From the NCBI GenBank assembly GCA_036823255.1, contig DAISGC010000001.1, positions 1 through 64,000 on the forward strand: a stretch of 64,000 bases of DNA, written 5' to 3'. Both the position numbers and the translations under genes were made by a program. How positions within the stretch are numbered: position 1 is the stretch's first letter; every line of letters starts with the position of its first letter. The notes under the pieces are model-generated. The model did not search any database and was not told the DNA's origin. It saw nothing but the letters and a program-made list of their open reading frames with translations. Below are positions 44,064-53,521 of this stretch, one piece after another. The stretch is from UBA4658 sp002405485. GTDB lineage: Bacteria > Planctomycetota > Phycisphaerae > Phycisphaerales > UBA1924.

Positions 44064-45167
44064 TCAGCGGTTGCCGGTGGCGACCACGTCGTACCCCTTC
44101 AGGCCCTGAGCAGTCCAGCGGAAGTAGCCCTTGACGCGGTCAGAGACGCGGCCGGAGAGCGTCGGGTGGTCGTATCCGCGGAAGCCGGTGGACGGGTTGT
44201 AGTCGTACGTCGTCCAGGCGTACACGCGCTGCCCGTTCCGCGGGTCGAGCGCGGCGGTCGGGGAGCCCGGGTTGTCCGGACGCCATCCGTACTGAACGTT
44301 CTGGTTCTTTGTGAAGCGAACCGAGGTATCGATAAAGGCCAGCGGCTGGGCCGCCTGGTCGTAGGCGTGCCAGATGGGAACCTTGCAGCCGCGACTGTGC
44401 CGGTCAAACACGTCGAACATGAGCACCTTTTGCGAGGGGAAGTTCACCTCGTCAAAGCGGCGCTTACCGATCGGGAAGCTGGCGTTCTGGAAGATGTGGT
44501 GGAAGTTGTCGTACGCGAAGGCCGGGAAGATCGTTGTCCCCTGCCGCCTGTCAACGGAGAAGGCAACCGGGACGAGCTGGTAGGTGGACCAGAATGGGCG
44601 GTACATCTCATACGCGCCGTTGGGAATCGCCGAGGTCTCAGGCCCGGCGCCCATGAGCACGGCACGGTTGCCGACGTTGCGCTGCCAGAGGTTGACCCAG
44701 CTATCCGACGGGCAGCCCACGGCGGGGACGACCGCGTTGGTCCCGCCGAGGTACCAGCCGTCGACCAGCGGGAGGTGCCAGTAGTTCCGGTTGAAGTACC
44801 GATTCTGGACGAGGGTGAGGTTCTGGCTCGATCGGCGATCGAGAATGTCCTTGGCCTGCTTGCCCTGGATCAGCAGGATGCCGTCACCCCCGATGACGCT
44901 CAGCGGCGTGTCGCCGTTGACGAAGGGTCGGCCGGCGGTGCCGGGCGTCCAGTTCAGTGCGGCGATCTGGCCTTTGGAGTCCGAGCCATAGGTGAAGGAC
45001 GCGGTGACGAGCTGCCGCATGTTGGACATGCACACCGACGTGCGGGCTGCGTTTCGTGCGTTGCACATTCCCGGCAGGAGCAGCGAGATGAGCAGCGCGA
45101 TGATCGCAAGCACCAGCAGCAGCTCGATGAGCGTGAACGCCCGGCGAATCGTTGCAGTTCGGTTCAT
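44064..45167 (-). CDS. type II secretion/pilin-like protein with prepilin N-terminus (1)
   Basis: A 367-aa protein with a classic prepilin leader: RRAFTLIELLLVLAIIALLISLLLPG, cut after the Ala and Phe-methylated in such proteins (Glu at position 5). The helix is followed by ARNAARTSVCMSNMRQLVTA and a long extracellular region with Cys/Trp and a C-terminal FRWTAQGLKGYDVV. It belongs to the planctomycete prepilin-type family present in many copies per genome. The neighbour (45286-46341) is a paralogue. The extracellular role is unknown. A ribosome binding site GGAGG precedes ATG 45167. Confidence 0.85.
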   Translation of the reverse strand: MNRTATIRRAFTLIELLLVLAIIALLISLLLPGMCNARNAARTSVCMSNMRQLVTASFTYGSDSKGQIAALNWTPGTAGRPFVNGDTPLSVIGGDGILLIQGKQAKDILDRRSSQNLTLVQNRYFNRNYWHLPLVDGWYLGGTNAVVPAVGCPSDSWVNLWQRNVGNRAVLMGAGPETSAIPNGAYEMYRPFWSTYQLVPVAFSVDRRQGTTIFPAFAYDNFHHIFQNASFPIGKRRFDEVNFPSQKVLMFDVFDRHSRGCKVPIWHAYDQAAQPLAFIDTSVRFTKNQNVQYGWRPDNPGSPTAALDPRNGQRVYAWTTYDYNPSTGFRGYDHPTLSGRVSDRVKGYFRWTAQGLKGYDVVATGNR

Positions 45168-45285
45168 GGCTGACTCCAACCTCCTTGCGCCCCCCAGAAT
45201 GTCCAAGTATCGCACACACTCCGGCCATCGGCTGCACAACTTGGCCAAAAGACAATAATCCGCAAGAAATGCCGTCTGGGACGTG

Positions 45286-46341
45286 TTAGCGTCGGACTTC
45301 GCCGCCGCCGAAGTCGATTCCGCGGATTCCCCCGCGGGTCCAGCGGAACATGCCGATCATGGGGTCCTGCGCCGCACCGCTGAGGGTTCTGGGTTCCTGG
45401 CCGGGGACGGGGTAGTAGGTGTAGCTGGTGACGGGGGCGGTGGGGGCGGCGGCCTGGGTGTTGGGCGGGCGCCAGCCGCGGTTCGCCGCACCGGTGCGAC
45501 GCAGGCCCACCGAGCCGTCGAACATGATGAGGGGCTGCCAGGCCGAGTTGTACGCGTGCCAGATGGTCCGCTTGGCGTAGTGCCGATCGAACAGGTCGAA
45601 CATCCAGACCTTCTGAGACGGAAACGCGACGTCATCGATGAATCTGGACGTGAAGGGCGTCAGGCCGGGGAAGACCTCATAGAGCATGTGGTATCCGGGT
45701 GCTCCGCTGGCCTGGCGGATGACGTAGGGGCCGATCTCCGGAGACCAGGCGTTGGGGACGTACTGGTAGGTCATCCAGAATGGGTAGATCTTCTTGTAGT
45801 TCACCTCGGAGGGGGGGTCGATGTCCCCGACCTGGGCGATGGCTCGCTGATAGTTCTCAACGTTTCGCTGGTAGACCAGGGTCTGGCGATCTTCCGGGCA
45901 GGCGGCGACGGGGTCAGGGAGTTTCTCGGTGAGGTAGCCGCCGTCGAGCAACGGGAGGTGGCCGAAGTTCCGATCGACCATGCGGTTGTTGATGACGCCG
46001 TAGTACGTGGAGTTGCCGGTGCGCCGGCGCACGATGTCGACGGCCTGGTTGGCGTGGGCCTGGATGAAGTCGCCGGTGTGGGCGTTGAGATCGCCCCAGT
46101 TGCTGACGTTGGTGGTGGGGCCCCAGGTGTACGCGCAGAGCCGGCCCTTCCACTCACTGGCATAGTTGTGGTTGCCGGCGGCGACCTGGCGTTGGTTGCT
46201 CATGCAGATGGAGACGCGGGCGGCCTTGCGGGCCTTGCCCAGGGAGGGGAGCAGGATGGAGATCAGCAGCGCGATGATCGCCACAACGAGCAGGAGCTCG
46301 ATGAGGGTGAACGCGCGACGAGCCAGAGCGATGCGAGCCAT
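45286..46341 (-). CDS. type II secretion/pilin-like protein with prepilin N-terminus (2)
   Basis: A 351-aa paralogue with the same layout: RRAFTLIELLLVVAIIALLISILLPSLG, then KARKAARVSICMSNQRQVAAG and a long extracellular region ending FRWTRGGIRGIDFG. The shared FRWT-x3-G-x-RG-type end and matching middle motifs (WHAY, LPLLDG-GYL, PSQKV-MFD) show tandem duplication. The pair is on the minus strand, with 118 bases between them. It probably assembles into a pseudopilus or surface fibre; no secretion ATPase or inner-membrane protein is adjacent. Confidence 0.85.
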   Translation of the reverse strand: MARIALARRAFTLIELLLVVAIIALLISILLPSLGKARKAARVSICMSNQRQVAAGNHNYASEWKGRLCAYTWGPTTNVSNWGDLNAHTGDFIQAHANQAVDIVRRRTGNSTYYGVINNRMVDRNFGHLPLLDGGYLTEKLPDPVAACPEDRQTLVYQRNVENYQRAIAQVGDIDPPSEVNYKKIYPFWMTYQYVPNAWSPEIGPYVIRQASGAPGYHMLYEVFPGLTPFTSRFIDDVAFPSQKVWMFDLFDRHYAKRTIWHAYNSAWQPLIMFDGSVGLRRTGAANRGWRPPNTQAAAPTAPVTSYTYYPVPGQEPRTLSGAAQDPMIGMFRWTRGGIRGIDFGGGEVRR

Positions 46342-46515
46342 GCAACGCCTCCCATGCCAACGACGGATCTTCCAGAATCAGAACGATCTGGAGGCACCCA
46401 ACCCGGACGACACCGAGAACCGATGCCGTATCCAAGGGAGTAGTTTGCAGGATTTTGCAAGGGCGTGCAAGTTCGCCGCAGCGAAATCCGTGGAAAACTC
46501 ACCTAAAGGTCTTTG

Positions 46516-47385
46516 TTAGGGAGTGCCCGAGTCCGCGCCGGAGGACTTGAACGGATCAGGCGGGAGGGTTTCCGGGAGCTGGAAGACCTCCACGCGTTGA
46601 TTGCCGGCGTGTTCCTGTGCGGTCCTGGCTCTCGGGGTGGGCAGATCGGAGTCGCCCATCGAGACAACGCGGATCTGCCGCCATTCGACGCCCTTCTCGG
46701 CGAGCGCTTGAGCGACGGCAAATGCCCGCTCAAACGAGAGCATGCGGGACTCGGCGATGTCGCGAGTGGCTTCCAGCCGGCTGGCGTGCCCTCGGACTTC
46801 GATGATCCATCGCGTGCCCACGAACTTCTTGGCAACGTCGGCGATGGCATCCCTGGAACTGGTGGAGAGTTCGGACGAGCGATCGTCGAAGTCGACATAG
46901 GCGGCGGGCGTGCGCATGTCGGTTGCGCGGATGCTCTGGGCGCTCTTGTCGTCGCCGGTGACACCTTTTTCGGGGCTCTGACCCTGCCCCTCCATCTCGG
47001 CCCGTTTCTCGAAGATGCGCTTGATGAGCGGCAGGTCTTCGGGTTTGGTCGAGGAGAGATCGACTGGGGAGTTGAAGGCCTCGCGAACGGCGATGGCGAA
47101 GTCGATGAGGGCTGCGTCCTGGGCTTTGGCGCTGGTTTTGTCGCCCTCGTCGGTGGGGCCCTTGGCCTTGACGCCCATGTTCATGGCGAGGAGGATGACG
47201 AAGAAGCCCATCTGCAGGAGCACGTTGTCGGCGAAGGAGACGACCCACTCCGGGACGCCTTCCTCGTGCTCTTCGTGTCCGCCGTGGCCCCCGTGGTGCT
47301 TGTGCTTTTTGTGGGCGTGGCCATCGCCGTGACCGCCGCCGCCGCCACCGCCACCGCCGTGATCATCTTTGTGTTCTTCGGCCAT
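46516..47385 (-). CDS. motB: MotB-like stator protein with His/Gly-rich N-terminal tail
   Basis: A 289-aa OmpA-family stator subunit. One membrane segment SFADNVLLQMGFFVILLAMN (about residues 50-69) keeps the proton-binding Asp (D53) of MotB. A C-terminal peptidoglycan-binding OmpA domain follows: YVDFDDRSSELS, WIIEVRGHASRLE, VGVEWRQIRVVSMGDSDLP-type, NQRVEVF. The N-terminal 42 residues before the membrane are unusual: mostly Gly and His, with a run of nine Gly and several His-Lys-His pairs. This cytosolic tail might bind metal. motA follows 57 bases downstream on the same strand, so the pair forms the stator. Confidence 0.88.
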   Translation of the reverse strand: MAEEHKDDHGGGGGGGGGHGDGHAHKKHKHHGGHGGHEEHEEGVPEWVVSFADNVLLQMGFFVILLAMNMGVKAKGPTDEGDKTSAKAQDAALIDFAIAVREAFNSPVDLSSTKPEDLPLIKRIFEKRAEMEGQGQSPEKGVTGDDKSAQSIRATDMRTPAAYVDFDDRSSELSTSSRDAIADVAKKFVGTRWIIEVRGHASRLEATRDIAESRMLSFERAFAVAQALAEKGVEWRQIRVVSMGDSDLPTPRARTAQEHAGNQRVEVFQLPETLPPDPFKSSGADSGTP

Positions 47386-47442
47386 TGGGCGACTCTCTGG
47401 CGTGCACGGGTGGTGGGCCCGTGGCTGTGGTCATGAGGGAGA

Positions 47443-48222
47443 TCAGGCGGCGACCTTGATCTTGGAGCGTTCCTTGGGTGCGGCGAAGGCGGCCATCTTG
47501 TCGAGGGTGGCGCGTGGGTTGTCTCCGGCCTGGATGGAGAGGATGCCCTGGATCATCATCTCGCGGCTGAGGATCTCCTCCCCGGAGCGCATGGCGAGCT
47601 TGTCGCCGATCGGTCCGGCGATGCAGTTGGCCATGACGGTGCCGTACATGGTGGCGACGACGGCGACGGCGAGCATCTTGCCCATGAGCTCGATGGAGCC
47701 GCCGAGTGCCTGGAACATGCCGATCTGGCCGATGAGCGTGGCGGTGAGGGCGATGCCAGGGCCGTAGACCTTGATGATGTCGAAGAACTTCTTGCCGGCC
47801 TTGTGGCGGTCCTGCATGGCCATGACCTGCATGCGGAGTGTGGCCTCGATGGTGTCCGGGTCGGATCCGTCGACGGCCATCTTGAGGCCCTGAGCGAGGA
47901 ACTCGTCGTTGATCTTCTGCAGCTCGGTCTCGAGTGCGAGGATGCCGTCGCGGCGGGCCTTCTCGGCGAGGGCGTACATGATCTCGGCGATCTCGGCGGG
48001 CTCCTTGCCGTTGTAGAAGAAGTAGCGTCGGCAGTATCCGGGGACCTTGGCGATCTTCTTCATGGGCATGGCCATGAAGATGGCGGCGAGGGTGCCGCCG
48101 ACGACCATGATGGCGCCCTTCTCAGACCAAAGGGCTTGCAGTTGCCCGTGCGTGGCCATCCAGAAGACGACGGCGCAGCAGACGGTCATGACGACTGAAC
48201 CGATGACGCTGGCCTTGTCCAT
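47443..48222 (-). CDS. motA: MotA-like stator protein
   Basis: Proton channel subunit of the flagellar (or similar) stator, 259 aa, the usual length. Four membrane segments are seen, at about residues 5-20, 32-50, 150-170 and 185-205. The conserved loop YGPGIALTATLIGQIGMFQALGG and GTVMANCIAGPIGDKL carry the functional prolines. The large cytosolic loop between segments 2 and 3 has YNGKEPAEIAE and charged residues that contact the rotor. The ribosome binding site GGAGG precedes ATG 48222. No flagellar structural genes are in the window, so it may serve gliding or another motor as well. Confidence 0.9.
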   Translation of the reverse strand: MDKASVIGSVVMTVCCAVVFWMATHGQLQALWSEKGAIMVVGGTLAAIFMAMPMKKIAKVPGYCRRYFFYNGKEPAEIAEIMYALAEKARRDGILALETELQKINDEFLAQGLKMAVDGSDPDTIEATLRMQVMAMQDRHKAGKKFFDIIKVYGPGIALTATLIGQIGMFQALGGSIELMGKMLAVAVVATMYGTVMANCIAGPIGDKLAMRSGEEILSREMMIQGILSIQAGDNPRATLDKMAAFAAPKERSKIKVAA

Positions 48223-48423
48223 CCGGGCCTCCGAGGAGCCGAACGCGTGCGCGAGCTTCGCGCGACGCCGTCGGCGGAGGGAGATCGACGCTCGGAGCAA
48301 CTGGATTGATCAGAGGCCAATGGCCCGGCGGGAAGCGGTCAGAATGGGCTCGGCATAGACGGGATGCGCGGACTTTTTGCGGTGGCGAGCGGGCGTTATG
48401 GGGCCTGTGGGCGCCGGGCGTGA

Positions 48424-49653
48424 TCAGGGCACGAGAGTCATGACCGGCACGCGGAGGTCGACGCGCCTGCGGTCTCGGATGACGGAGACGTCGATGGCCT
48501 CGCCGGTCTCGAAGAGTTCGGTGGGCCGGGTGCAGGAGAGTTCGCGGAGGCGGCGTCCGCCGAGGCGGATGACGATGTCGCCCGGGGTGAGACCTCCGGC
48601 GTCGGTGGGAACGTCCGGAAAGATGCGGTCGACGGTCCACATGCCCTCGCCATAGGCGAAGCCGACGCCGATGCCGCGGACAGGGGCGGAGGTGATGACC
48701 GGTCCGGATGCGGAGGGTGTGAAGCGGACGCGTTTGGATCGCGCGTCGAAGGTGATGACCAGGGACTTGAGGGCGTCGGCGCCGACGAGGTCGGAGGACT
48801 CGGAGCGTTCGACGACGGGCTTTGGGAAGGTGATTCCGCCGAGGGAGAGGTCGTCGGCGAGACGGGCGGCCTTGAGTTCGAATGGTCCGCCGATGGCGAC
48901 GCCCATGGCGACGGTGGATGGCGGGCTGCTGAAGTTCTGGTCGTCAAAGTCAGCGAAGGTGAAGCCGCCGGCCTTGCCAGTGTCCAGGAGCAGACGCTTG
49001 GTGCGTGCCGAGGGGCCCGAGCCGATGCGTGCGCGGACCTCGGGTCGGTCGGATCGGATGAGCGGGAGGATGAACTGATCATCGGCCGGCGGGAGGGATC
49101 CGCCGGCGACGCGAACGGCGGCGCCGGGATAGTCGATGGTGAGCAGGACCTCGCGGAAGGCGTCGAAGCCGAGGATGCCGTCGACGCGCGTGCCGAGGAC
49201 CGCCTGGATGGACGAAAGGTCGAGCACGATGGCCTCGAAGCCCATGAACGTCACGTCACCGGCGGTCAGGGACTCGATGCGGATGACGCGATCGATGGGC
49301 TGGCGTCGGCCTTGCGAGCCGATGGCGTAGCCGTCGCTGGGGCGTGAGAAGTCGGTGAGTCGGCCGCCGGCCTGCTGGGAAAGGACGGTGGCCGCCGCGC
49401 CGGTGTCCAGGAGCAGGGTGAACGGGCCACGATCGTTGATGCGGGTGGTGATGAGGAAGTAGTTCCCGCAGCGTCGCGTGGGCAGTGCGTGCTCTTTGTC
49501 GCCCGGCGGGAGCAGGACGCGGTCGGCAACGCGATCGAGCCCGGAGGATGATGGCGACCCGGACGCGCACCCACCCAGCAGGCCCATGGCGATGGCGAAG
49601 CCCGCGGCGAGGATTGGGAGGGCGGAGGGGCGGCCGAGGCGGGGAGGATGCAT
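48424..49653 (-). CDS. lipoprotein with two retropepsin-like aspartic protease halves and a PDZ domain
   Basis: A 409-aa lipoprotein (lipobox LLGGC, Cys about residue 29). Two aspartic-protease signatures are seen: FTLLLDTGAAATV (about residue 78) and KRLLLDTGKAGGF (about 218). Each retropepsin dimer half normally gives one DTG, so this single chain can make both halves of the active site. A PDZ domain closes it (VDRIFPDVPTDAGGLTPGDIVIRLGG, split by loops). The PDZ could bind C-termini of substrates. The protein should work in the periplasm. TACCAT ends five bases before ATG 49653. It is divergent from mfd, with about 100 bases between. Confidence 0.8.
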   Translation of the reverse strand: MHPPRLGRPSALPILAAGFAIAMGLLGGCASGSPSSSGLDRVADRVLLPPGDKEHALPTRRCGNYFLITTRINDRGPFTLLLDTGAAATVLSQQAGGRLTDFSRPSDGYAIGSQGRRQPIDRVIRIESLTAGDVTFMGFEAIVLDLSSIQAVLGTRVDGILGFDAFREVLLTIDYPGAAVRVAGGSLPPADDQFILPLIRSDRPEVRARIGSGPSARTKRLLLDTGKAGGFTFADFDDQNFSSPPSTVAMGVAIGGPFELKAARLADDLSLGGITFPKPVVERSESSDLVGADALKSLVITFDARSKRVRFTPSASGPVITSAPVRGIGVGFAYGEGMWTVDRIFPDVPTDAGGLTPGDIVIRLGGRRLRELSCTRPTELFETGEAIDVSVIRDRRRVDLRVPVMTLVP

Positions 49654-49658
49654 GGGCG

Positions 49659-49664
49659 ATGGTA
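49659..49664 (-). promoter_or_regulatory. -10 element of protease-PDZ gene (leaderless)
   Basis: TACCAT, five bases before ATG 49653 on the minus strand. Confidence 0.6.
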
Positions 49665-49678
49665 CCGACGGGGCCCGC

Positions 49679-49684
49679 TACAGT
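49679..49684 (+). promoter_or_regulatory. -10 element upstream of mfd
   Basis: TACAGT, ten bases before a GTG (49695) that opens a 22-codon frame ending in ATGA at the mfd start. Distance to the mfd ATG itself is 75 bases. Confidence 0.5.
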
Positions 49685-49694
49685 GGCGGGAGTT

Positions 49695-49763
49695 GTGAGC
49701 GTCGTCGACCCCCGGTGGATCTGGCCGCCGGGGGCGCGCCTGCGCGTTGGTTGTCAAGCATGA
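49695..49763 (+). CDS. possible 22-aa leader peptide before mfd
   Basis: A short open frame GTG...TGA encodes MSVVDPRWIWPPGARLRVGC followed by QA. Its TGA overlaps the mfd ATG in ATGA, the usual sign of translational coupling, and TACAGT lies ten bases before its GTG. It is proposed only from position; no homology supports it. Confidence 0.3.
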   Translation: MSVVDPRWIWPPGARLRVGCQA

Positions 49764-52700
49764 ACCTGATCGAGCACTTTGCACGAGATGAGCGTGTTCG
49801 AGCGTCGGCGGAGGACGCGGCGCGTGGGAAGCGCGTGCTGCTGCGCGGCTCGCAGGGGTCATCGGGTTCGCTTGTGGCGGCGGCGCTCGGGCGTGTGCGC
49901 GTGCGGATGGTCGTGCTGGTTGTCGGGCACTTGGATGAGGCCGACGAGGCTCTGGACGAGCTGAACGCCGCGGGTGTGCGTGCGGTGCGATTGCCGGCCA
50001 TGGAGGTGCTGCCCGGAGAGACGGGCGTGAGCATGGAGCTGTTCGTGGAGCGGCTTGGGGTCGTGCGCACGCTCGGTGCGATGGATCGCGGCGGGCCAGA
50101 GGGCTCGGCGCCCGGGGCGATCGACGTGCTCATCTGTCCGGTGCAGGCGCTCATGCAGCCGGTGCCGGGCCCGGAGACCATCGATCTGCTGGCGCGGACG
50201 GTGAGCGTGGGCGATCAGGTCAGCCCGGCCGATCTGGCCGCGTGGCTCGCCGGGGCCGGATACGACCGTGTCGAGACGATCGAGGAGCCGGGAGAGTTTG
50301 CGGTGCGCGGCGGGATCATCGACGTCTTCCTGCCGCCGGGTGCGGCGAAGGAGATCGGGGGATCGCTCGGCGCAGGGGCAGGGGTTCGTCTGGACTTCTT
50401 CGGCGACGAGGTGGACAAGATCACCGAGATCGATCTTGACACGATGGGTTCGGATCGCGCGCTGGACCGAGTTGAGCTGGTGTGTGCGGCGATCGAGCGG
50501 GTGATGCCGGCCCCCGCGCGGCCTTCGGGGGAGAGTCGCGCGGGGGCCCGTGTGCGACGGCCCGGTCGGACCGAGGGCGGAGTCGAGACGCTGGAGGCGG
50601 GCGCGATCGATGCCACCGGCGGGAGCGGGTCGTGCTCGGCTCTTGCGTATGTGCCGCGGTCGGCGATGGTGGTGCTGCATGAACCGCTGGAGGTGGTGGA
50701 GCAGGCCCGCGGGTACTACGAGCGGCTGACGGATCCGAGGATCTATGGCCCGCCGGCGGTGCTGAAGGAGCTGCAGGAGCGGTTTGCCGCAGGTGCGCGC
50801 GGGGGCGATCGCGGTGGGGGAGAGGGCGGCGGGTACATGGAGATCGCGCAGTTCTCAGGAGCGCGTGCGAGCGGGGATGTGGAGGTCGAGCTGCCGATCA
50901 GGCCGCTGCCAGAGCTTCCGAGGGACGCCGCCGAGGGCGTCCGGGAGCTGGCCCGGATCGCGACCGACGATCAAGAGCCGTCGCGAGTGTGCGTGTACTG
51001 CGACAACGCGGCGGAGCTGTCGCGTTTCGGCGAGCTGATGGACGAGCACGCGCCCGGGGCGAAGTCGAGGGTGGACGCGGGAGTCGCGTACGTGCATCGG
51101 GGGTTCATCTGGGGCGAACCGGGCGATGCGGGCGGCGTGCTCGTGATCGTGCCGTACCACGAGCTGCTGCACCGATTCGAGACTCGGCGGCGTTTCGGAT
51201 CGGCGCGGCGCGGTCGAGAGAGCGGTGCGGAGTCGCGGCTGAAGGCGGCGCGGGCGATGGACAGTTTCCTGGACTTTGGTCCCGGGGACTATGTCGTGCA
51301 CCGCGATCATGGAATCGCGATCTTCCGCGGGCTGATGGTGCAGAAGCCCCGGGAGATCAAGCGTGACGGGCCGGTGGTGCTGCCGGGCGAGAAGTCGGCG
51401 AAGAAGAGGGCAAGAGCGCGAGCGGAGCGGGACGTCGATCCGGATGAGGGGATGGAGGAGTATCTGACGCTCGAGTTCGCGGGCGGCTCGAAGCTGCACG
51501 TGCCGGCGACGAAGATCGACCATGTGCAGAAGTACGTGGGCGGGTTCCGCGGGCAGCCGACGCTCTCGGCGCTCGGGGGGACGCGGTGGAAGAAGCAGAA
51601 GCAGAGCGTCGCCGAGAGCGTGAAGGACCTCGCGGGGGAGCTGCTGAGAATCCGGGCCGCGCGGGAGAGCATGCCGGGTGTCCGGTATCCGGGGGACACG
51701 GCGTGGCAGAGAGAGTTCGAGGAGGAGTTTCCGTTTCCGCCGACGGACGACCAGGTGGCCGCGATCGGGGAGATCAAGAAGGACATGCAGTCGGATCGCC
51801 CGATGGATCGCCTGCTGTGCGGGGATGTCGGGTACGGGAAGACGGAGGTGGCGATCCGGGCGGCGTTCAAGGCGATGGAGTTCGGGAAGCAGGTGGCGGT
51901 GCTGGTGCCGACGACGGTGCTCGCCGAGCAGCATGATCGGACGTTTCGCAGCCGCCTGGCCGACTATCCGTTCCGCGTGGAGAGCGTGTCGCGGTTCAAG
52001 GGGAGCAAGGAGATCAACGACACCCTCGCGGCGGTGCGCAAGGGGCAGGTGGACGTGATCATCGGGACGCATCGCCTGCTCAGCAAGGACGTGCAGTTTG
52101 CCGACCTGGGGCTGGTGATCATCGACGAGGAGCAGCGATTCGGCGTGGAGCACAAGGAGCGGCTGCTGTCGCTCCGGCTGACGGTGGACGTTCTGACCTT
52201 GAGCGCGACGCCGATCCCGCGGACGCTGCACCTGTCGATGCTGGGGCTGCGCGACATCTCGTCGCTGGCGCAGGCGCCGATGGATCGGCGGGCGGTGGTG
52301 ACGGAGGTGATTCCGTACAACACGAGGCGCATCGAGCAGGCGATCAAGCGGGAGCTTGCGCGGGACGGGCAGGTGTTCTTCGTGCACAACCGCGTGCACA
52401 ACATCCAGAGCGTCGCCGACGACATCCAGAAGCTGGCGCCGGATGCGAAGATCGTCATCGGGCACGGGCAGATGCCCGACGGCGAGCTGGAAGACGTGAT
52501 GCTCACGTTCATGCGGCGGCAGGCCGACATCCTGGTGAGCACGACGATCATCGAGAGCGGGATCGACATCCCCACGGCGAACACGATGTTCATCAACGAC
52601 GCCGACCGCTTCGGGCTCGCCGAACTGCACCAGTTGCGCGGGCGCGTGGGGCGATACAAGCACCGTGCGTATTGCTACATGCTGCTCTCGCCGGAGCGGA

Positions 52701-53425
52701 CGGTGACCGACAAGGCGGTGAAGCGGCTGAAGGCGATCGAGGAGTTCAGCATGCTGGGGGCGGGGTTCAAGATCGCGATGCGCGATCTGGAGATCCGCGG
52801 CGCGGGCAACATCCTGGGGCCGGAGCAGAGCGGGCACATCGCGGCGGTCGGATACGAGATGTACTGCCAGTTGCTCGATTCGGCGGTGAAGGAGCTGCGT
52901 CATGAGCCGACGCAGGTGGCCAGCGAGACGAGCGTGGAGATCGGGCTCAGCGGGATGATCCCGAAGCGGTACATCTCCTCGGACGCGCGGCGCATGGGCG
53001 CGTACAGGCGCATCGCGGTGGCCCAGACGGGCGCGGAGCTTGACAGGATCGAGACGGAACTGAAACAGGCGTATGGGGACGAGCTCCCGCAGGCGACGCG
53101 CCGGTTGATCGACTTGGCGGCGCTGCGTGTGGCGGGGATGTCGCTGGGGGTTCGATCGATCGCGGTGAGGGGTCCGGACGTGCTGCTGCGGGCCAGGCCG
53201 GGGGATGCGCCCGCGGTGTACGAGCGATTGTCGCGCTCGCCCGCTGGCGAGCCTGCGCGGGGGCCGCAGCACGCCCCGCAGCGAGGGGCGGTGCAGGAGT
53301 TCCATGTGACGCTGCTGGAGCCCAGGAGCGGGGAGGAACTGGCGGAGGTCTACTTCAGGCCGCCGCCGGGATACATGGAGCCGACGACGCTGCTGCGCGT
53401 GCTTCGCGATCGGCTTGCGGGTTGA
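49760..53425 (+). CDS. mfd: transcription-repair coupling factor
   Basis: Superfamily 2 translocase that removes stalled RNA polymerase and recruits UvrA. The 1221-aa product has the UvrB-like N-terminal domain (about 1-330), RNA-polymerase-interaction domain (about 480-560, GDYVVHRDHGIAIFRGL), then the helicase: Walker A GDVGYGKTEVAIRAAF, DEEQ box VIIDEEQRFGVEHKERL, VLTLSATPIPRTLHLSMLG, QVFFVHNRVHNIQ and VSTTIIESGIDIPTANTM. The TRG motif region (FGLAELHQLRGRVGR) and the C-terminal domain 7 follow. All the motifs are intact. Start ATG 49760 overlaps the stop of the short leader frame. Confidence 0.97.
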   Translation: MNLIEHFARDERVRASAEDAARGKRVLLRGSQGSSGSLVAAALGRVRVRMVVLVVGHLDEADEALDELNAAGVRAVRLPAMEVLPGETGVSMELFVERLGVVRTLGAMDRGGPEGSAPGAIDVLICPVQALMQPVPGPETIDLLARTVSVGDQVSPADLAAWLAGAGYDRVETIEEPGEFAVRGGIIDVFLPPGAAKEIGGSLGAGAGVRLDFFGDEVDKITEIDLDTMGSDRALDRVELVCAAIERVMPAPARPSGESRAGARVRRPGRTEGGVETLEAGAIDATGGSGSCSALAYVPRSAMVVLHEPLEVVEQARGYYERLTDPRIYGPPAVLKELQERFAAGARGGDRGGGEGGGYMEIAQFSGARASGDVEVELPIRPLPELPRDAAEGVRELARIATDDQEPSRVCVYCDNAAELSRFGELMDEHAPGAKSRVDAGVAYVHRGFIWGEPGDAGGVLVIVPYHELLHRFETRRRFGSARRGRESGAESRLKAARAMDSFLDFGPGDYVVHRDHGIAIFRGLMVQKPREIKRDGPVVLPGEKSAKKRARARAERDVDPDEGMEEYLTLEFAGGSKLHVPATKIDHVQKYVGGFRGQPTLSALGGTRWKKQKQSVAESVKDLAGELLRIRAARESMPGVRYPGDTAWQREFEEEFPFPPTDDQVAAIGEIKKDMQSDRPMDRLLCGDVGYGKTEVAIRAAFKAMEFGKQVAVLVPTTVLAEQHDRTFRSRLADYPFRVESVSRFKGSKEINDTLAAVRKGQVDVIIGTHRLLSKDVQFADLGLVIIDEEQRFGVEHKERLLSLRLTVDVLTLSATPIPRTLHLSMLGLRDISSLAQAPMDRRAVVTEVIPYNTRRIEQAIKRELARDGQVFFVHNRVHNIQSVADDIQKLAPDAKIVIGHGQMPDGELEDVMLTFMRRQADILVSTTIIESGIDIPTANTMFINDADRFGLAELHQLRGRVGRYKHRAYCYMLLSPERTVTDKAVKRLKAIEEFSMLGAGFKIAMRDLEIRGAGNILGPEQSGHIAAVGYEMYCQLLDSAVKELRHEPTQVASETSVEIGLSGMIPKRYISSDARRMGAYRRIAVAQTGAELDRIETELKQAYGDELPQATRRLIDLAALRVAGMSLGVRSIAVRGPDVLLRARPGDAPAVYERLSRSPAGEPARGPQHAPQRGAVQEFHVTLLEPRSGEELAEVYFRPPPGYMEPTTLLRVLRDRLAG

Positions 53426-53510
53426 TCGCGCGTGCTCGGTCGGTCCACGATCACCTCCCGGGAAAGCGGCTTCGGATCAACGGGCTGAGACCGGACCGGG
53501 CGATTTCCCA

Positions 53511-53516
53511 TAGACT
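53511..53516 (+). promoter_or_regulatory. -10 element (leaderless) of zinc-ribbon gene
   Basis: TAGACT, five bases before GTG 53522. Confidence 0.6.
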
Positions 53517-53521
53517 CAGCC

